Positions 1 to 12,069 of a stretch of DNA of 64,000 nt are shown here, one piece after another. The DNA is from Cyprinodon diabolis (taxonomy: Eukaryota > Chordata > Actinopteri > Cyprinodontiformes > Cyprinodontidae): the NCBI GenBank assembly GCA_030533445.1, contig CM060070.1, positions 28,174,001 through 28,238,000 on the forward strand, given 5' to 3'. The position numbers and the translations under genes are program-made. Below the pieces are notes generated by a model that worked only from the letters and a program-made list of their open reading frames with translations, was not told where the DNA came from and ran no database searches. Positions within the stretch are counted from its first letter, which is position 1. Each line of letters starts with the position of its first letter.

Positions 1-871
1 GACCGTCATTGGGGACAAACCCAGAAAAAGCGCACTTGTGAAGCCTCCCTACTCTTACATCGCTCTGATCACCATGGCCATCCTGCAGAGCCCCAAGAAA
101 CGCCTCACCCTCAGCGAGATCTGTGAGTTTATTAGCAACAGATTCCCTTACTACCGGGAGAAATTCCCTGCGTGGCAGAACTCCATTCGCCACAACCTTT
201 CCCTGAACGACTGCTTCGTGAAAATCCCACGGGAGCCCGGGAACCCAGGAAAGGGCAACTACTGGACCCTGGACCCGGACTCCGCGGACATGTTCGACAA
301 TGGGAGTTTCTTGCGCAGGAGGAAGCGCTTCAAGAGGCACCAAAGCAACGAAATCCTCAGGGACTCCGGTGGCTTTCTGCCAGGGTTCGGATACGGCCCG
401 TACGGATACAACTACGGACTCCAGCTGCAGAACTTCCACGCAGCCCACAACCCTTTCCACCCGCATCACGCGGGGGGGTCCTTCCCATTCCCCAACACCC
501 CCTGCACCTTGCCCTCACCTGCATCCATATTCCCCGCGCCGCATCACCTGCCCTCCCTTCTAGGGGCCGACCTGAGGAAGCCCTTTTACCCTCAGCTCAG
601 CCCATCCCTGCCACCCCTAAAGACGGACGCAAGCTCCACAGCCAGTCGACCCTCCTTCTCCATCGACAACATCATAGGAGCGGCCAACTCCAGCGGCTCT
701 TCCTACAGCGCGCAGAGCAGCAGCCAGGCTCAGATCCTGGCCATGCTCACCCCAGCGCTGGCCTCCGCTTCCAACCACCTCAACCTTTCCCAAGACCCCC
801 TATTCCAAGCATCTCCACAGGTTCAGACTTTTCCCAACAAAAACACCAACTTGAACACTTGTCCTTTCTAA
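1..871 (+). CDS. foxd2: Forkhead transcription factor FoxD2-like, 3' part (5' end outside window)
   Basis: This is a nuclear winged-helix DNA-binding regulator of development. The frame is open through the left edge (base 1 ends a codon) and stops with TAA at 869-871, so about 289 residues are visible and the N-terminus is missing. Counting from the Val at 38, residues 1-100 are the forkhead domain, with recognition helix NSIRHNLSL (48-56) and a basic end RRRKRFKR (93-100). [13 protein letters not shown] is the FoxD1/FoxD2 form; FoxD3 and FoxD5 differ there. The tail holds an aromatic [12 protein letters not shown] stretch, an eh1 motif FSIDNIIG (207-214, nt 656-679) expected to bind Groucho/TLE corepressors, [12 protein letters not shown] (230-241), and a C-terminal CPF. 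The LKTDA, RPSFSID, QAQ-LAMLT order and the C-x-F end match FOXD2 better than FOXD1. No intron is seen, as usual for FoxD genes. The family is near certain; the paralogue is likely. Confidence 0.9.
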   Translation, partial: TVIGDKPRKSALVKPPYSYIALITMAILQSPKKRLTLSEICEFISNRFPYYREKFPAWQNSIRHNLSLNDCFVKIPREPGNPGKGNYWTLDPDSADMFDNGSFLRRRKRFKRHQSNEILRDSGGFLPGFGYGPYGYNYGLQLQNFHAAHNPFHPHHAGGSFPFPNTPCTLPSPASIFPAPHHLPSLLGADLRKPFYPQLSPSLPPLKTDASSTASRPSFSIDNIIGAANSSGSSYSAQSSSQAQILAMLTPALASASNHLNLSQDPLFQASPQVQTFPNKNTNLNTCPF

Positions 872-1600
872 AGACAGAAAAAAAAGTGACTAAGAAATAA
901 TAATTGTGACGTCGTCCTATGTGAAGGTAGGATGAACATTTTTGCTGCAGAAAGAGAGAGCGAGAGAGTTTGTTTCGGGCTTTTCCTAACAATGTGAGAG
1001 GAGACTTTATTTATGTGATGTAAATAATGTGCATAACACTGAGAGACAGAAAACTCACAGAAAGATCTTAAAAACAAACACAACGCAGGCCTGCAGGTCT
1101 GCGGCCTCCATTTATCAGCTGGTAGGACTTATAAAAAAAAATAAAAAAGAAGCTGATATTTTAACATAAGTTAAAGGTGGGGCTAATTTCCATTTTTATA
1201 AATATAACTGAGAATTTTATTATTGTGTTTATTGTAAGATAGTGGCACTATTGTTGTTGGTATAGATAAGAGACGGCAAACTCAGGTTTTACTTAGGAAG
1301 CACATTAAGACAAAATTGGGATTTTGAATTTATAGAAAAATAAATTTCACCCTAATTCCCCCCTTAGTCCCCTTTTACAAGGTGAAGTTGTGGCAATATC
1401 TTTTCATGTTGTTAGTGGACACATATAGGTTGCGTGATTGACTCTCTCAGCCTTTTTAACTGTTCTTTCCTCCCAATATTTACAGTTGAATCTGTGAAAC
1501 GTTTGTCATGTGTTGCCTATAGCTGAGCACCTAAATGTTCATAGGTCAGTTCTTTTTTTGTTGTAATATCGAGAATAATAAATGTTTGTGAGTTTGAGAA
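872..1600 (+). other. foxd2: Probable foxd2 3'UTR
   Basis: AT-rich sequence follows the foxd2 stop with no coding signal of its own. It contains two AATAAA hexamers (1339-1344 and 1577-1582). The end is inferred from the second hexamer and the GT-rich run after it; transcripts could also end at the first. Confidence 0.5.
1577..1582 (+). terminator. Candidate polyadenylation signal for foxd2
   Basis: A canonical AATAAA is followed within about 15 bases by GT-rich DNA (TGTTTGTGAGTTT) and preceded by a T-run with TTGTAA. This is the usual arrangement of a vertebrate cleavage site. An alternative AATAAA at 1339-1344 lacks a clear GT-rich element. Confidence 0.45.
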
Positions 1601-1605
1601 ATTGA

Positions 1606-3985
1606 AAACTTCCCTTTTGTTTTATTATGAGTCTTTTGCATTCAAATTTGCCAGAACCATTCAAAATTGTAATATGCAAAGTGGTGCAAACGAGGGAAAT
1701 TTCAGTAATATTCTTTATAGAATACTTTTTATTTTTCTTAAAGTGAATAAAAAAATACTAACCATTGACATTAGCTGGGGTTTATATTAAATAATTTTAC
1801 GCACCAGAATTTTCAATTTTTGTTCAAAAAATTGATGCATCCTATTTTTTTATTTGATTTTTTTTAAGTTATAGAAAGCAAATAACCATTATGTTGAATA
1901 ATAAATATGAAGTGTTAAATAATAACATATGAAAAAATACTTGACAAAATTGAAAAAAAGGGTACAACTTGTTAATTTATATGTCTTTAAATGTTGATGT
2001 GCATTAAAATGGGAGAATATCACGCAACAGTGGGCAAGTATTCCTCTTGTGTGGGTCTGGCTCGTTTTGTAAAAGCACCAGTGACTTACAAAGGCTCCCC
2101 TCAAATGAAAGGGAGAACGTTATAGCAAGCCTCTACGCTCTGTAATTGAAAGTGAACAAGGATATCCCCATGGTCTTTGGGGGGCTTTCGTTGCTAATTT
2201 GTAACAGCATTTTTCATCGGGCTCCCTAATCCACCAGAATGCTGCTTTTTTCTTTTTTTTTTGCCCGCTTGTTGATGTTGTCAGCGTGGACCCCTGGCCC
2301 AGGGGACTGAATGCGATCACAGCGAGCGGTCCAGCCACACACATATAGTTTCTGAAAAGCAATCTTCTCAAAAGGCCCTCGGTTTTGCTCCGCTTTCATG
2401 CTATCCGTTCTGTCATATAAAGAGAAGCAGTGGGACTCGTCCTGCAACAGAAAAACAGGCCTATTGGTCTTTTTTAAAACTTGTTGGACCACATGTTTCC
2501 ATACAGAGGGGAGGTGCAAAGACCCTCCCCATTATTTAGCAGATCTGTGCGTAAATGGCTTGAATTAGTTCGGGGGGTGTTTTGACAGATAATTATAGAG
2601 GATAAAAGGGTGTCTTTATCAAGACTCCGGCTTTTTGTTTCTTTTCTACTTTTTCTTGAGCTCGTTAGTGGAAATAGGGAAAACTGATGAAAGTCGCATA
2701 CCGATTTAGGGGGAGTAATTTTGATTAGTACACCCCCTGCTCATGCTCTGCGAACGGATGTTCTCCATGTACAATTTGCAAAGTAAATGGCCTGGAAAAA
2801 AACATTAGCACACTATTGAATTTTTTTTATCTGCACAGGGAGTCATTACACACCGCATCAGACCATTAAGATCCACATCAAGCGTTTTCAGGGGTGGTTA
2901 AAAACATTTAAAGAAGGCAGGGAGGAAAGGGAGCCAATAAAAGAAAAAAAAAAAAAGATCACGACACAGGCTGGAACAGATGCACACACATCAAGACAGA
3001 GGCGCGCACTGCGCACCAAACAGGGCTCTGTCCAAGGCACTCATTTAAAAAGCATTGAGCTCACTTGATTTTCTGCTCAGATGCGCATTGACATTATCCG
3101 TTATTCATCGGTTCATATTTAATTTCTCACATAAATACAAACAGGACATAATGTGTCGACAAATTCTGAATTATCTAATTTTCCGAGCCGTTGTCACCCA
3201 AGGACCACCCGTACCATCAGAGCGGATCCCGCATTTAGGCACCGCAGAGGCATTAGTCATTTTCCCCCCTTTAAATCAGAACTGAGTGATATGTGAAGTG
3301 ACAGCAAAATGGCTCAACAGTCACTATAAACACGTTTATAAAATACAAGGCAATTCCCATTTTTTCTAAATGCTTCCATATGCGTAGATAGGGCGCTACA
3401 GCTGCAATTTGGGCCTCTGTAATTTATTAAGACAGTCAACAAGATTGATCTCTTCTCTTAGCTTTAAGTATCTTAAAATTGAGAGAAAATTTCTAAAGAA
3501 ATAATATTACTAATGGTAATATTACAATTTCCTTATCAGTAGTTCATCATCATCCAGATTAATCCGATCTATTGATGTTTAATCTCTCGCAGTGGATGGA
3601 TTTTTTTTCTTTAATGTTCTGAAGAGGCAATGTGAGGGATTTTATATGGCAGCAGGAGGGTAATAGAATAATAACTCATTTTCGTTTCATAAAATTAATC
3701 TGCGTGGAAATAGAGGTTTTTACAGTCGTTGAGACTTCATTGTATTACAAATGATAATATAATATAATGAATATATTATTATGATTTTATTCTTTACTCC
3801 TTCAAATACGTAGATATTTTCTAAAGAGGAGCATTTAAAAGTTTCACCTGTCGACCTTTTTCAAATCAACGAAAGTGGATTAAAAAAAAAAGGTTAAACA
3901 TTTTGGTTCCTAAAGAAGGATGACCTCCCAGACTTCTATAAGCTCTTAAGTGTTAAAATACTGAAAAATGATACTCATAATTCTT
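1606..3985. other. Non-coding flank of foxd2; candidate regulatory DNA
   Basis: I see no gene here. 1606-2110 is simple AT-rich DNA. About 2120-3050 and 3400-3720 are unique and higher in complexity. They contain GATA-like sites (AGATAA near 2586, TTTATC near 2616), an octamer-like ATTTGCAA near 2774, and a TAAT-rich GATTAATCC core near 3557 of the Otx/Pitx type. No repeat family was recognised. Whether any part is conserved between species cannot be judged from this sequence alone. Confidence 0.3.
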
Positions 3986-3989
3986 GTTG

Positions 3990-4215
3990 CGTGAGTGTGT
4001 GCGCGCGCGCACACGAGGCCTCCCTCCTTGCTACCGCAGAGGAATGTTGGCACTGTCTGCGCGGCCCTCCCTCACCCCCACCAACCCCGTCTGGGAGGAG
4101 AGGCGAGCAGCGCGGCACTGCATCTGCCACGCCGCTATAAATCAGCGCGGCTCCCGGTCTCCCTGCAGCTCAGCCCCCGTGTTTTTGCAACGCGCAGAAA
4201 AAAATCCTCTGCTTA
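3990..4215 (+). promoter_or_regulatory. Small CpG-rich island with TATA box
   Basis: In an AT-rich setting this block is GC-rich and dense in CpG, beginning with a short (GC)n run. TATAAAT at 4136-4142 lies about 30 bases upstream of CTGCAGCTCAG, where a start site would fall. No known protein begins downstream; the first frame (ATG at 4294, 64 codons) has no recognisable domain. It could be the promoter of a non-coding transcript or an enhancer-type island. Confidence 0.35.
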
Positions 4216-4777
4216 ATTAATTTAGAATGTGTAAATAAAGTAAGGACAGTGAACTCTCTGTCATCTCTGCAAGAACAATATTAACTTTGGAAGATGTTCG
4301 CGCTCGCCGGTTCTCATAAACAGACATTAAAGGAACACCTGCTGCAGAAAACAAAGAGCAGGGACCGGCGCGTGAGCGGGTGCCTGCACACAAAGACGCA
4401 CACAAATACGCACTACTTTGGCTGGTCTGTATCAATAAGGACAAATGGAGAGTCTGCAACTGATGATACACACTTCTTATTAAAATAAAATGCTTTTATA
4501 TACTAAAATAATAAATAGTAAACTTTTGACAAATCTTTGCAGTAAGCTGCAATATGTCATTATCTGAAGAATATACGCCTCAGGTTATAACATATTCAAG
4601 TTTGGACAGCCGGGACTGTATCTATAAAGTTACTTTAAGCGGATCTTAAGAGATATAGGTTTTAGCCTAACTTTACTGTGATAAAATCGTAAAACAGCAC
4701 GACAAAGCACTATAAAGGAGGGATAGCATAGAAAAATATATTTCTATATGCTTTTTTAAAACATATATATATATCTC

Positions 4778-4812
<35 letters not shown>

Positions 4813-6880
4813 GCAAAAAAAAAAAAAAAAAAAGCAACAACAAACAAAAGAAAACGGTCATAAGAAAAAAAAACAAAAAAAAAAACAAGAACATTACACT
4901 AGTTAAATAGAAGATAATCTAGGCCAGGAGAATAGGCAAAAATTCTGAACTTTTACGTTTGTTGTTTAATTTGATACACTTGTAATTTCCCTAATGACTC
5001 AAAAAGATTAAAGATGTCTGCTAAAAAAAAAAAAAAAAAATCAACCCCTCTATCGAAATATTTAATAAGAATATGCATATAAATAATAAAATACTAATAG
5101 GAAAAACGAGGGAAACATTAATTTAAATCATCGCGCATTCATCAACTTAGCTCTTAAGCCAGTTTGATTAGGACCTCTGGGTGTTCTGCATAACTCTTTC
5201 CCCTCTCTAACCCGGTTCCCTCCTTTATTTCCCCCTCTCTCTCCTGGTCATCACGCTTATCAGCTGCGTCTGAATGCGGTGCAACACTTTCCGCTGAGCG
5301 TCTTTTTTGCGCAGCAGCTGCAGGTCGCTCTCTCACCATCATGCTGGTTGCTTTTTGGCAGGCTTCCTCTGTTTGACCTTCAATGCATGAGGGGCAGGTC
5401 CAATGAGTATAAAGGTAACTTCAACCGATTTATTCTGACCTATAATTGGACTATTGATTTAGGATTTAAAGGATTTCATGCACTTTGCAAGCTTATACTT
5501 TAACTTTGATTGAGTTAAAACCGTAAAAGCGGCTGGTGCTAACAAAATGTAAAGCAAGGTCTTTCATAAACCTTTGGACTGACCCTTTTATTTGCAATCT
5601 GCTCTCTAAAAGGTATTATAACACACCATGAAAAAAAAAAATATATGCATAAAGTATGAAATGTGTAATCATATATTTTCAAGGTTTAAATCTGTCTGAT
5701 TTCACGCACAAACGTTGATGTTGATGAGTAAACTTTAACAAATTTCACCTCCGCTTAGTCTCCAGTGCCTCCTCAGATAGTTGAAAATGGAAACTTTGTT
5801 TTAGTTGACATCCAATCGTCTTCGGCGTGAAAGTGTGTTTTCTAAAAGGGGGAAACCTCATGATAAAGTTGAAGTTTACTATCCAGGTGAAATGTGATCA
5901 TGCCGAGGTCGTGGGGCCAAACTTTTTAAGACTAATGTTTATTTAGAGAAGTGAGCGCTGTCTATAGGACTCCCCGTTCTTCCAGAATGCAGCAGTAATG
6001 TCTTTACCAGGCCTGACTGGACCACCAGCAAGCAAGCATATGCAGCTTTGGAGAGTCTGCAGCCTCTGGAGGCCCTTTTTTCACACAGAGATGTGCAGTT
6101 CAAGTACATGTGCCACAGTTTTAATATTTAGGGCATACATTTTACAATTTGATGGTCATCCTATTAATCATGTAATTATTTTCAATATTACAACTATAGC
6201 TGCTATCTGCTTAAAATTCATCCTTAATTATTATAAATTCAAAACAAACTTAATGTTGCAAATCTCAGCCAGCGAAATGGTTCCATAATGAGGTGTAAAA
6301 ACTGACATATTTTACAACGCGTCTCCAACTACTTGGAGAGCAGAAGCGTGTTTTCTTGCAGATTGTAAAATTAAATTAGATATGCTTTGGAACCTGACCT
6401 CTTGCCAGACCCACATGTGTCCCCCCCCCCTCATGTTTTAGTGGTCCGTGGCAATTTTTTTGTTTTCTCAGCTGGAACTGCCATTAGACATTGTGTCCGT
6501 GCTGTCCATTCCTATCTTTACCATCTCTTCTGGATGAACTCTCCATGCTGAACCACTTGCAGAAAACTCTCCCCCCTCCAGTCCGCTCCAGGTTTCTCCA
6601 AACACCTAAACTTTCTTGCCCTCTGACAGAGCAGCTCCTCAGCCACCAGTATCGGTTGAAGAACAAAACTGAAGAAATCATAAGGATGGGTTTTTTGAAT
6701 GCAGAATGCAAACATAAATAATAACCACATTCAAAATTTATCACAGACAATATAGTGTAAACATTCATCTTATATGGATTTTCTTAGATATGCTTTTTTG
6801 CAACATGTAAGTCAGGCCAAGAATAAAATGTACTGTTCTTATTAGACATGTATTACCCATTTTCAACATACTGTTGAGTT
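4216..6880. other. Non-coding DNA, mostly AT-rich
   Basis: I see no gene. It holds poly-A runs (4814-4832, 5022-5040) and a denser block at about 5140-5480 with two CAGCTG E-boxes and CCAAT (5400-5404) four bases before TATAAA (5408-5413). That spacing is too short for a standard CCAAT/TATA promoter. About 6000-6290 is AT-rich with homeodomain-type ATTAAT/TAATTA sites. Confidence 0.3.
4763..4810. repeat. TA/GATA compound microsatellite
   Basis: An (AT)n run is interrupted by CTCTCT and continues into four GATA units, followed by a poly-A run. Confidence 0.85.
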
Positions 6881-7090
6881 GTTTGGGTGAGCTGCACGGT
6901 TGTAGTTCTGTTGCCTTGCCGCAAGAAGGTCCCAGTTTTCATGTTCTCCCTGTGTCTGCATGGATTCTCTTTGGGTATTCCAGCTTCCTCCCATGGTAAA
7001 AAAACAGGACTTCTAGGTTAATTGGTGACCCTAAATTGCTTTTAAGTGTGTGGTTGTGTGTGTCTGTTTTGCTCTGCTGGTCATTGTGTT
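6880..7090 (+). repeat. Degraded SINE-like dispersed repeat, copy 1
   Basis: It shows the common teleost repeat with a GCACGGT start, a CTGTTGCCTTGCCGCAAGAAG core, then TTCTCCCTGTGTCTGCATGG, CAGCTTCCTCCCATGG and GGTTAATTGGTGACCCTAAATT. Related copies lie in the opposite orientation at 25990-26212 and 32878-33060. Naming it a SINE is from memory; I did not find an intact Pol III promoter. Confidence 0.6.
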
Positions 7091-7118
7091 TTGTGTGAGT
7101 CATGAATATCATAGTGTC

Positions 7119-7430
7119 CAGTGTTCTTTCAGATCAGCATACCTATAGTCAATACCCATTTATCCCTTTAGTTTATCCCCAGGCATATATCCCTTTAGTC
7201 ATGTAAAATAATAAATTAATTTTTGGTGTTTTTTGAAGCGTATGGTGACCTGACCTTAAATTGTTTTTTTTGTACATGACTAAAGGGATACACGCCCGCT
7301 GAGGTAGTTTAAAGTGTATTTTTTTTGTGTACAAAACTAGAGGGATAAACGGGACTAGCATAAACGTATGCAAATCTGATGTCTTGCGCATGTGTATTGA
7401 CTATGGGTATGGTGGTCTGACAGAACACCG
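7119..7430. mobile_element. Foldback MITE with long inverted termini
   Basis: Left arm 7123-7155 and right arm 7394-7426 are inverted copies matching at about 28 of 33 positions (GTTCTTTCAGATCAGC against GTTCTGTCAGACCACC at the outer ends). Inside, TATCCCTTTAGTCATGTA and its exact reverse complement form a second inverted pair. There is no coding capacity. Superfamily is unknown and no clear target duplication was seen. Confidence 0.7.
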
Positions 7431-10104
7431 GTACCACAGTGATTAATAAAAACACCTTCAGGCAATGGGGATTCTTTGGTTTATAAGAATGACCAACTAT
7501 GAGAAGACATTATAAATGTTGTTCTTAGGAAAAATAAGAATAGTATTTTTTTTGTTTTTCACCTCTTCTGTTCCTCGATGAACCAAAATTGTATGGTAAA
7601 ACATATTTTGTCTGCCATTCATTTTAATTTCATTTTTGTCTTTATCTTGCAGCTTTGGTTAACTTTATAGTGTGAATTGTCGTCTTGCAGTATCAGCTCA
7701 GACTCCGTCTCCAAAAATGGGAAAAGCAAGATCCCGTAAGACGATTGACCTCATTGACTATCCATAATGCCAGACCCAAACTGAATTACTCAACATAATA
7801 TGGTGAAAATGCCAAACAATTTTAAGGTGAGAAAGATGAAAATATAGGGAATTGAAAACAGCAAGCACAATAACATTTTTTAAAACAAAATAAATCGGTA
7901 TTAACTGTAGAAAAGAAAAATATATAAATAGAAAGTTAACAGGAAGATTAGATGATCAAGAGTACATTATATCAACTGATCCCCCAATAGAAAAAACATC
8001 TTTAGGCACAACTGGTATTGTTTATGTTGTTTTTCTTCTGGCATTCGTGACTCATATCAAAGAGCCATAGGACTCGTATCAAAATCTGTTTGAAGGTGTT
8101 GAATAGAACAACAATTATGATATGGTTTTCTCTAATCTGAAACTGACATATTTAAACAAAGAATGCTGCATGCAATCTTTAAGAATGACATTTAGATAAC
8201 GTTGAGAAAAACTACTTTTTTTTTTTAGGAAAAAATTGGGTAGCATCACAGATGAACGAGTGCTCTTTCTTGATATGACGGAGCTACGGTCTGAAAGCAC
8301 CCGTGCAATCACACACAATAAAGGTCAATAAAATTCTTCAGTAAGGGGAAGAGCACAGGAGCAACAGCAATGCAAACAGCTACATAGCTGTGAGTAACCT
8401 CTTGACTGGAGAGGGCAGATATCACACTGTAGGACTGACCGGGGCACTAAGAAAGAGATGAAGATGAATTATGGATGCTCTTCGCCTAAAATGTGTATAT
8501 TGAACTGTCTTTTCTGTTTGTGAAAAATGTTCAATTTACTTGGGACAGATTCAATATCCATGCAAAAATAAAAAAAAAATAAATGAATAAAAAAATAACC
8601 CTATCACTTTCCAAATGTACTTTTAGAAGAGTACAATTTTTGGATCTACAAAAAAAAGAAATATATATGCAATTCTTTGAATTTTGTTGATTTATTTTCA
8701 TTAAATCAATCAGATTTAAAATTGATTTGAAAACACTTCATTTTAAACTATGTTTTCACGTGCACATGAAAAAAAAAATCTTAAAAGGCGTTGCATGTCA
8801 CTAATTAAATGTATGTGCTTCTCACTCTGTCTGGCATGTAGACATTCAATTAGACCAGATTTATTGCAAATGGGCTTTATTATTACATATGTGAGTGCAA
8901 CTGTGTGTGGATGTGTGTGTGTGTGTGTGTGTGTGATTGCAGGATAGTTCACAGAAAGCCCAGGTTCAAAGGCAGGCCAAATGAAAAGGCCAAAAGATGA
9001 TAAGGCTACTCTGAGGTCCCCTTTCTCAGAAGAGAAATGTCACACATAAAGAAGAGTGGAGAAACAACAGCCTGCACAGCGGGAGGCTGATGCAGAGGTT
9101 GAGTAGCTTGAGATTGCACTCTAAGTAGAGGTAAAGGGACATCTGATCACATGTGTGTACAAATACGTGTATGTGTGCGTGTATTTGGATGGGGGGAGGT
9201 TAATGATGTTCATGACTAGTAGAGTCATTTTGCAGCGCGAGAGGCGCGGCTGGATGATGGATTGGAAGCTGAAGGGGCGAGCAGATGGGTAAGTAGAGAA
9301 AGTGAGGTTAAGTGGCAGTTAGATGTTGCAGATCTAAGTAGATCAAGAGTAGAGGACTGTGTGAATATGTGTGTGTGTCTGAGGGAGAGCACTAAAATAC
9401 AAAGTTTGACAGACTGATAAACACAACAACATTTCAAGAGCTACACATAATGACACTGGAATGAGATGGATTTGGACTTTCTTTGGCATATTTGAACTTT
9501 TCTTTAATGATTTTGCTATGCAGCACAAATATAGACTAATGTGTCACTGATGGTGAATAATAAGTGAATCCCTCAAACAAGGAAAACTGGGTTTTCACGT
9601 TGGTTATACCATTTTTTATTCAAAAATATGCAATCAGAGACAGATGATGTATGTTTTGTGTGTTTGTTAATATATTTTAAAGGTTTTCTTATTACGTTTT
9701 TTCAACCTGTTAAAATGCTTCTAGATTTAGTATGAAAGTATATTCTAAAAGTCACATATGACACATATGACAAGCTTATATACATTTAAAACCAGATATT
9801 GACATGGACTGTCCGTGGACAGACAATACTGTTAACCAAACAAACATTTTTTGTTCTAGTATTACCAAGATTATGTCTATTATTCCAAACATCCAACCTT
9901 TCAAAGTTCATTTGTAGTTAAAAATACTGTACAGAGATAAGTACAACATGTGTTGAGAAGCAGATTGAAATAAACAAGGTATTTTATATAAATTTCCTTA
10001 GTATCTTGTATAGGAGACCCACTTGTTTTGATTTCCTTGCTGATTAGATGGCGTTTCAAAGCTTCAGCTAATTGCTCTTTGACTATGATATAATTTATTT
10101 AATG
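7431..10104. other. Non-coding DNA, nothing recognised
   Basis: AT-rich sequence with no gene and no recognised transposon. It contains a (GT)n run at 8912-8934 and short poly-A/T runs. About 9000-9330 is less AT-rich but has no identifiable feature. Confidence 0.3.
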
Positions 10105-10385
10105 GAGTGCAGCAGTGCCTTCTGTAGAAAAAACACCCACAGAACAGGATCCTCTCACCTCTGTACTTCACAGTTCTGAATGTGTTCTCAGATCTGCCAC
10201 CTTCCCCCGTTTTTGCCCAAAATGTAACAAGTGTACAGAAAAGCTATCATGTCATGCTATGGAAGTTTACTACAAAAAGCAAAGTTTGTCGCTGTGTACA
10301 TCTGCTACCTGTCTATCTCCTAACTTTGTTTTACAGTCATGGCCTCTTCCTGGCTGAGTGGCATTTTTGCAAAACTTACAAGGAC
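10105..10385 (-). pseudogene. Relic of a Tc1-like (Sleeping Beauty-related) transposase
   Basis: Read on the minus strand this resembles the middle of salmonid-type Tc1 transposases. Plus-strand landmarks are CACCTCTGTACTTCACAG (reverse of the glycine-rich GGG box), then CCCCCGTTTTTGCCCAAAATG, then CATGGCCTCTTCCTGGCTGA. Stops and indels break every frame and the terminal repeats are gone. Confidence 0.5.
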
Positions 10386-11255
10386 ATATCTTTAGCTCAC
10401 AAAAAAAAAAAAAAATAGAAAAACATCACAAGACACATTTTCCTGTTTTCGGAAAGCACAATGCTATTGTATGTTGGTGTTAGTCTGGTAATGTCCAAAA
10501 GGTAAGTCTAAGCAGTCAGTGGCTGTGCCTCACAGAGAGAGGTCTCAAAGGTAGAAGGCTGGCTCACACAACCAGGCGCCATGAAAGTTTAAGGAGGAGG
10601 AGGAAAGTAAAGTGAAGTGTTTGTCTTTACTCATGGCTGGCTGACTGGCTGGCTGGGACAGACTGCCCGGGTGGCATGCTTGTCACGGCCCTGTCAGTGC
10701 CCTGTCACAGACCATTGTGGCAGTTTGGGATTGATGGGGAGCAGCAACAGGAAGACTGAGGGCTGCTGGGAAACAGGAAGAGCAAGAACAACACATGAGG
10801 AGTGGAACCTTTAGAGGAAGAGTACTTAAATTACAATATGAAGCAAAATTGGAGAGGTAAAGTGTAGACAGAGCTGATATAATGTAGTCAAGGGAACAAA
10901 CAACATAATGCATTGTCCGTTCATGGGATCATTAAAAAATATACCGTATAGTGTTTTTTGTAATTGCACAAAATTAGAATGAGCGTCCTGATAAAACTCT
11001 TAGTCCTCATATATTATTTACCCTCAGGGCTTAGTGAAACATAAAATAAAAGGTACTTTCATTGCATGTATCAATAGATCGCATGCCATAGCTTAACTTA
11101 TCCATATACCTTTAAAACTGGTAGATTACTCAGAGCAAAACATTTTCTTTATAATATTGTACTTTTCTTTAGTTTAAAAAAATTTAAATAAATAAAGGAA
11201 TACTTAAAATGGCCACTTCAGTTTTCAGTTTTATTTATTTCATTAACATAACTAG
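10386..11255. other. Non-coding DNA with one dense unique block
   Basis: About 10540-10800 is GC-richer and unique, with two CTGTCA (Meis/Tgif-type) motifs and ACCATTGTGG (Sox-like) close together. The rest is AT-rich with no recognised feature. Confidence 0.3.
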
Positions 11256-11523
11256 TAGGGCTGGCTAGTACTGTATTTTGACATTTTTAAAGATATTGAG
11301 ATTTTTTCAAAAGATATGTAAGATTAGTCTATGTTATTTATATCTGGTTTCATGTTTATCTACAGCAGTATGTTCAAAAAAATGCCTGTGCAACATTTGG
11401 GACTAAGCTTTGATTCAAAGAAGTGTTTTTACAGTTGCTTTATGGAAAGAAAAACATATCAAGATAAATATGGCTCACATTATACAGTTATATAATTTTG
11501 ATCCATATCACCCTATCGCCCTA
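11256..11523. mobile_element. Short MITE with TAGGGC termini
   Basis: It begins TAGGGCTGGCTAGTA and ends with the inverted form of TAGGGCGATAGGGTGA, leaving about 268 bp with no coding capacity. It resembles the teleost repeat family whose ends read TAGGGCTGGGCGATATGG. Terminal matches beyond the first 6-7 bases are weak, so the copy is old; no target duplication is clear. Confidence 0.45.
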
Positions 11524-12061
11524 GCAACCAACATGTCTGTGTAAAGGGTTTTGAAGACAAAAGTATAACAAAAATGAAGAAGAAAGCGACACAGTTTCCA
11601 ACAGAAATCTTTTAGAAAATACATAAATCTAACAATGGATTTGTTTAAAAGAAAAAGGGGGGAACTTAACTGTTATAACTTCCCTCTATGTATGCAATAT
11701 CGTAATGTGTTTTTGTGTACATTTATTATAAATTAATCATAATGATCTTTGTTGCTGCTTGCTTGCTAATTTTGCTGAGTTAAGCTGACACCTCAGCCAC
11801 CGCAATAAAGGCTTTCAAACCTTTGTAAGTCAGACCAAATTTTTTATTTCAAATTTATCAGGACAACCAATATCTATATGCTATATGATCCACTAACCCT
11901 AGCAGATATGACCTATGTACACACTATACTCCTTAGCTTTAAATTCTAAAGACTCTGCTAAACATTTTACTTTTATCACGAGTTAACCCGCTTCAAAGAG
12001 TAATAGCACTCTTTTTCCTTGTTTTAACCCTGCCTTTCTCTCCATTTAGTTTTAGTCCTGC
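11524..12061. other. Non-coding DNA, nothing recognised
   Basis: AT-rich sequence with no gene, RNA or repeat signature that I can name. Confidence 0.3.
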
Positions 12062-12069
12062 ATCTCTGT

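Noticed and set aside
172..900. 242-codon open frame overlapping foxd2 on the same strand
   Set aside because: It is a frame shadow of the forkhead gene: GC-rich coding DNA opens a second frame, and the product has no domain.
5400..5413. CCAAT followed by TATAAA as a promoter
   Set aside because: The two boxes are only four bases apart, much closer than in real promoters, and no gene follows.
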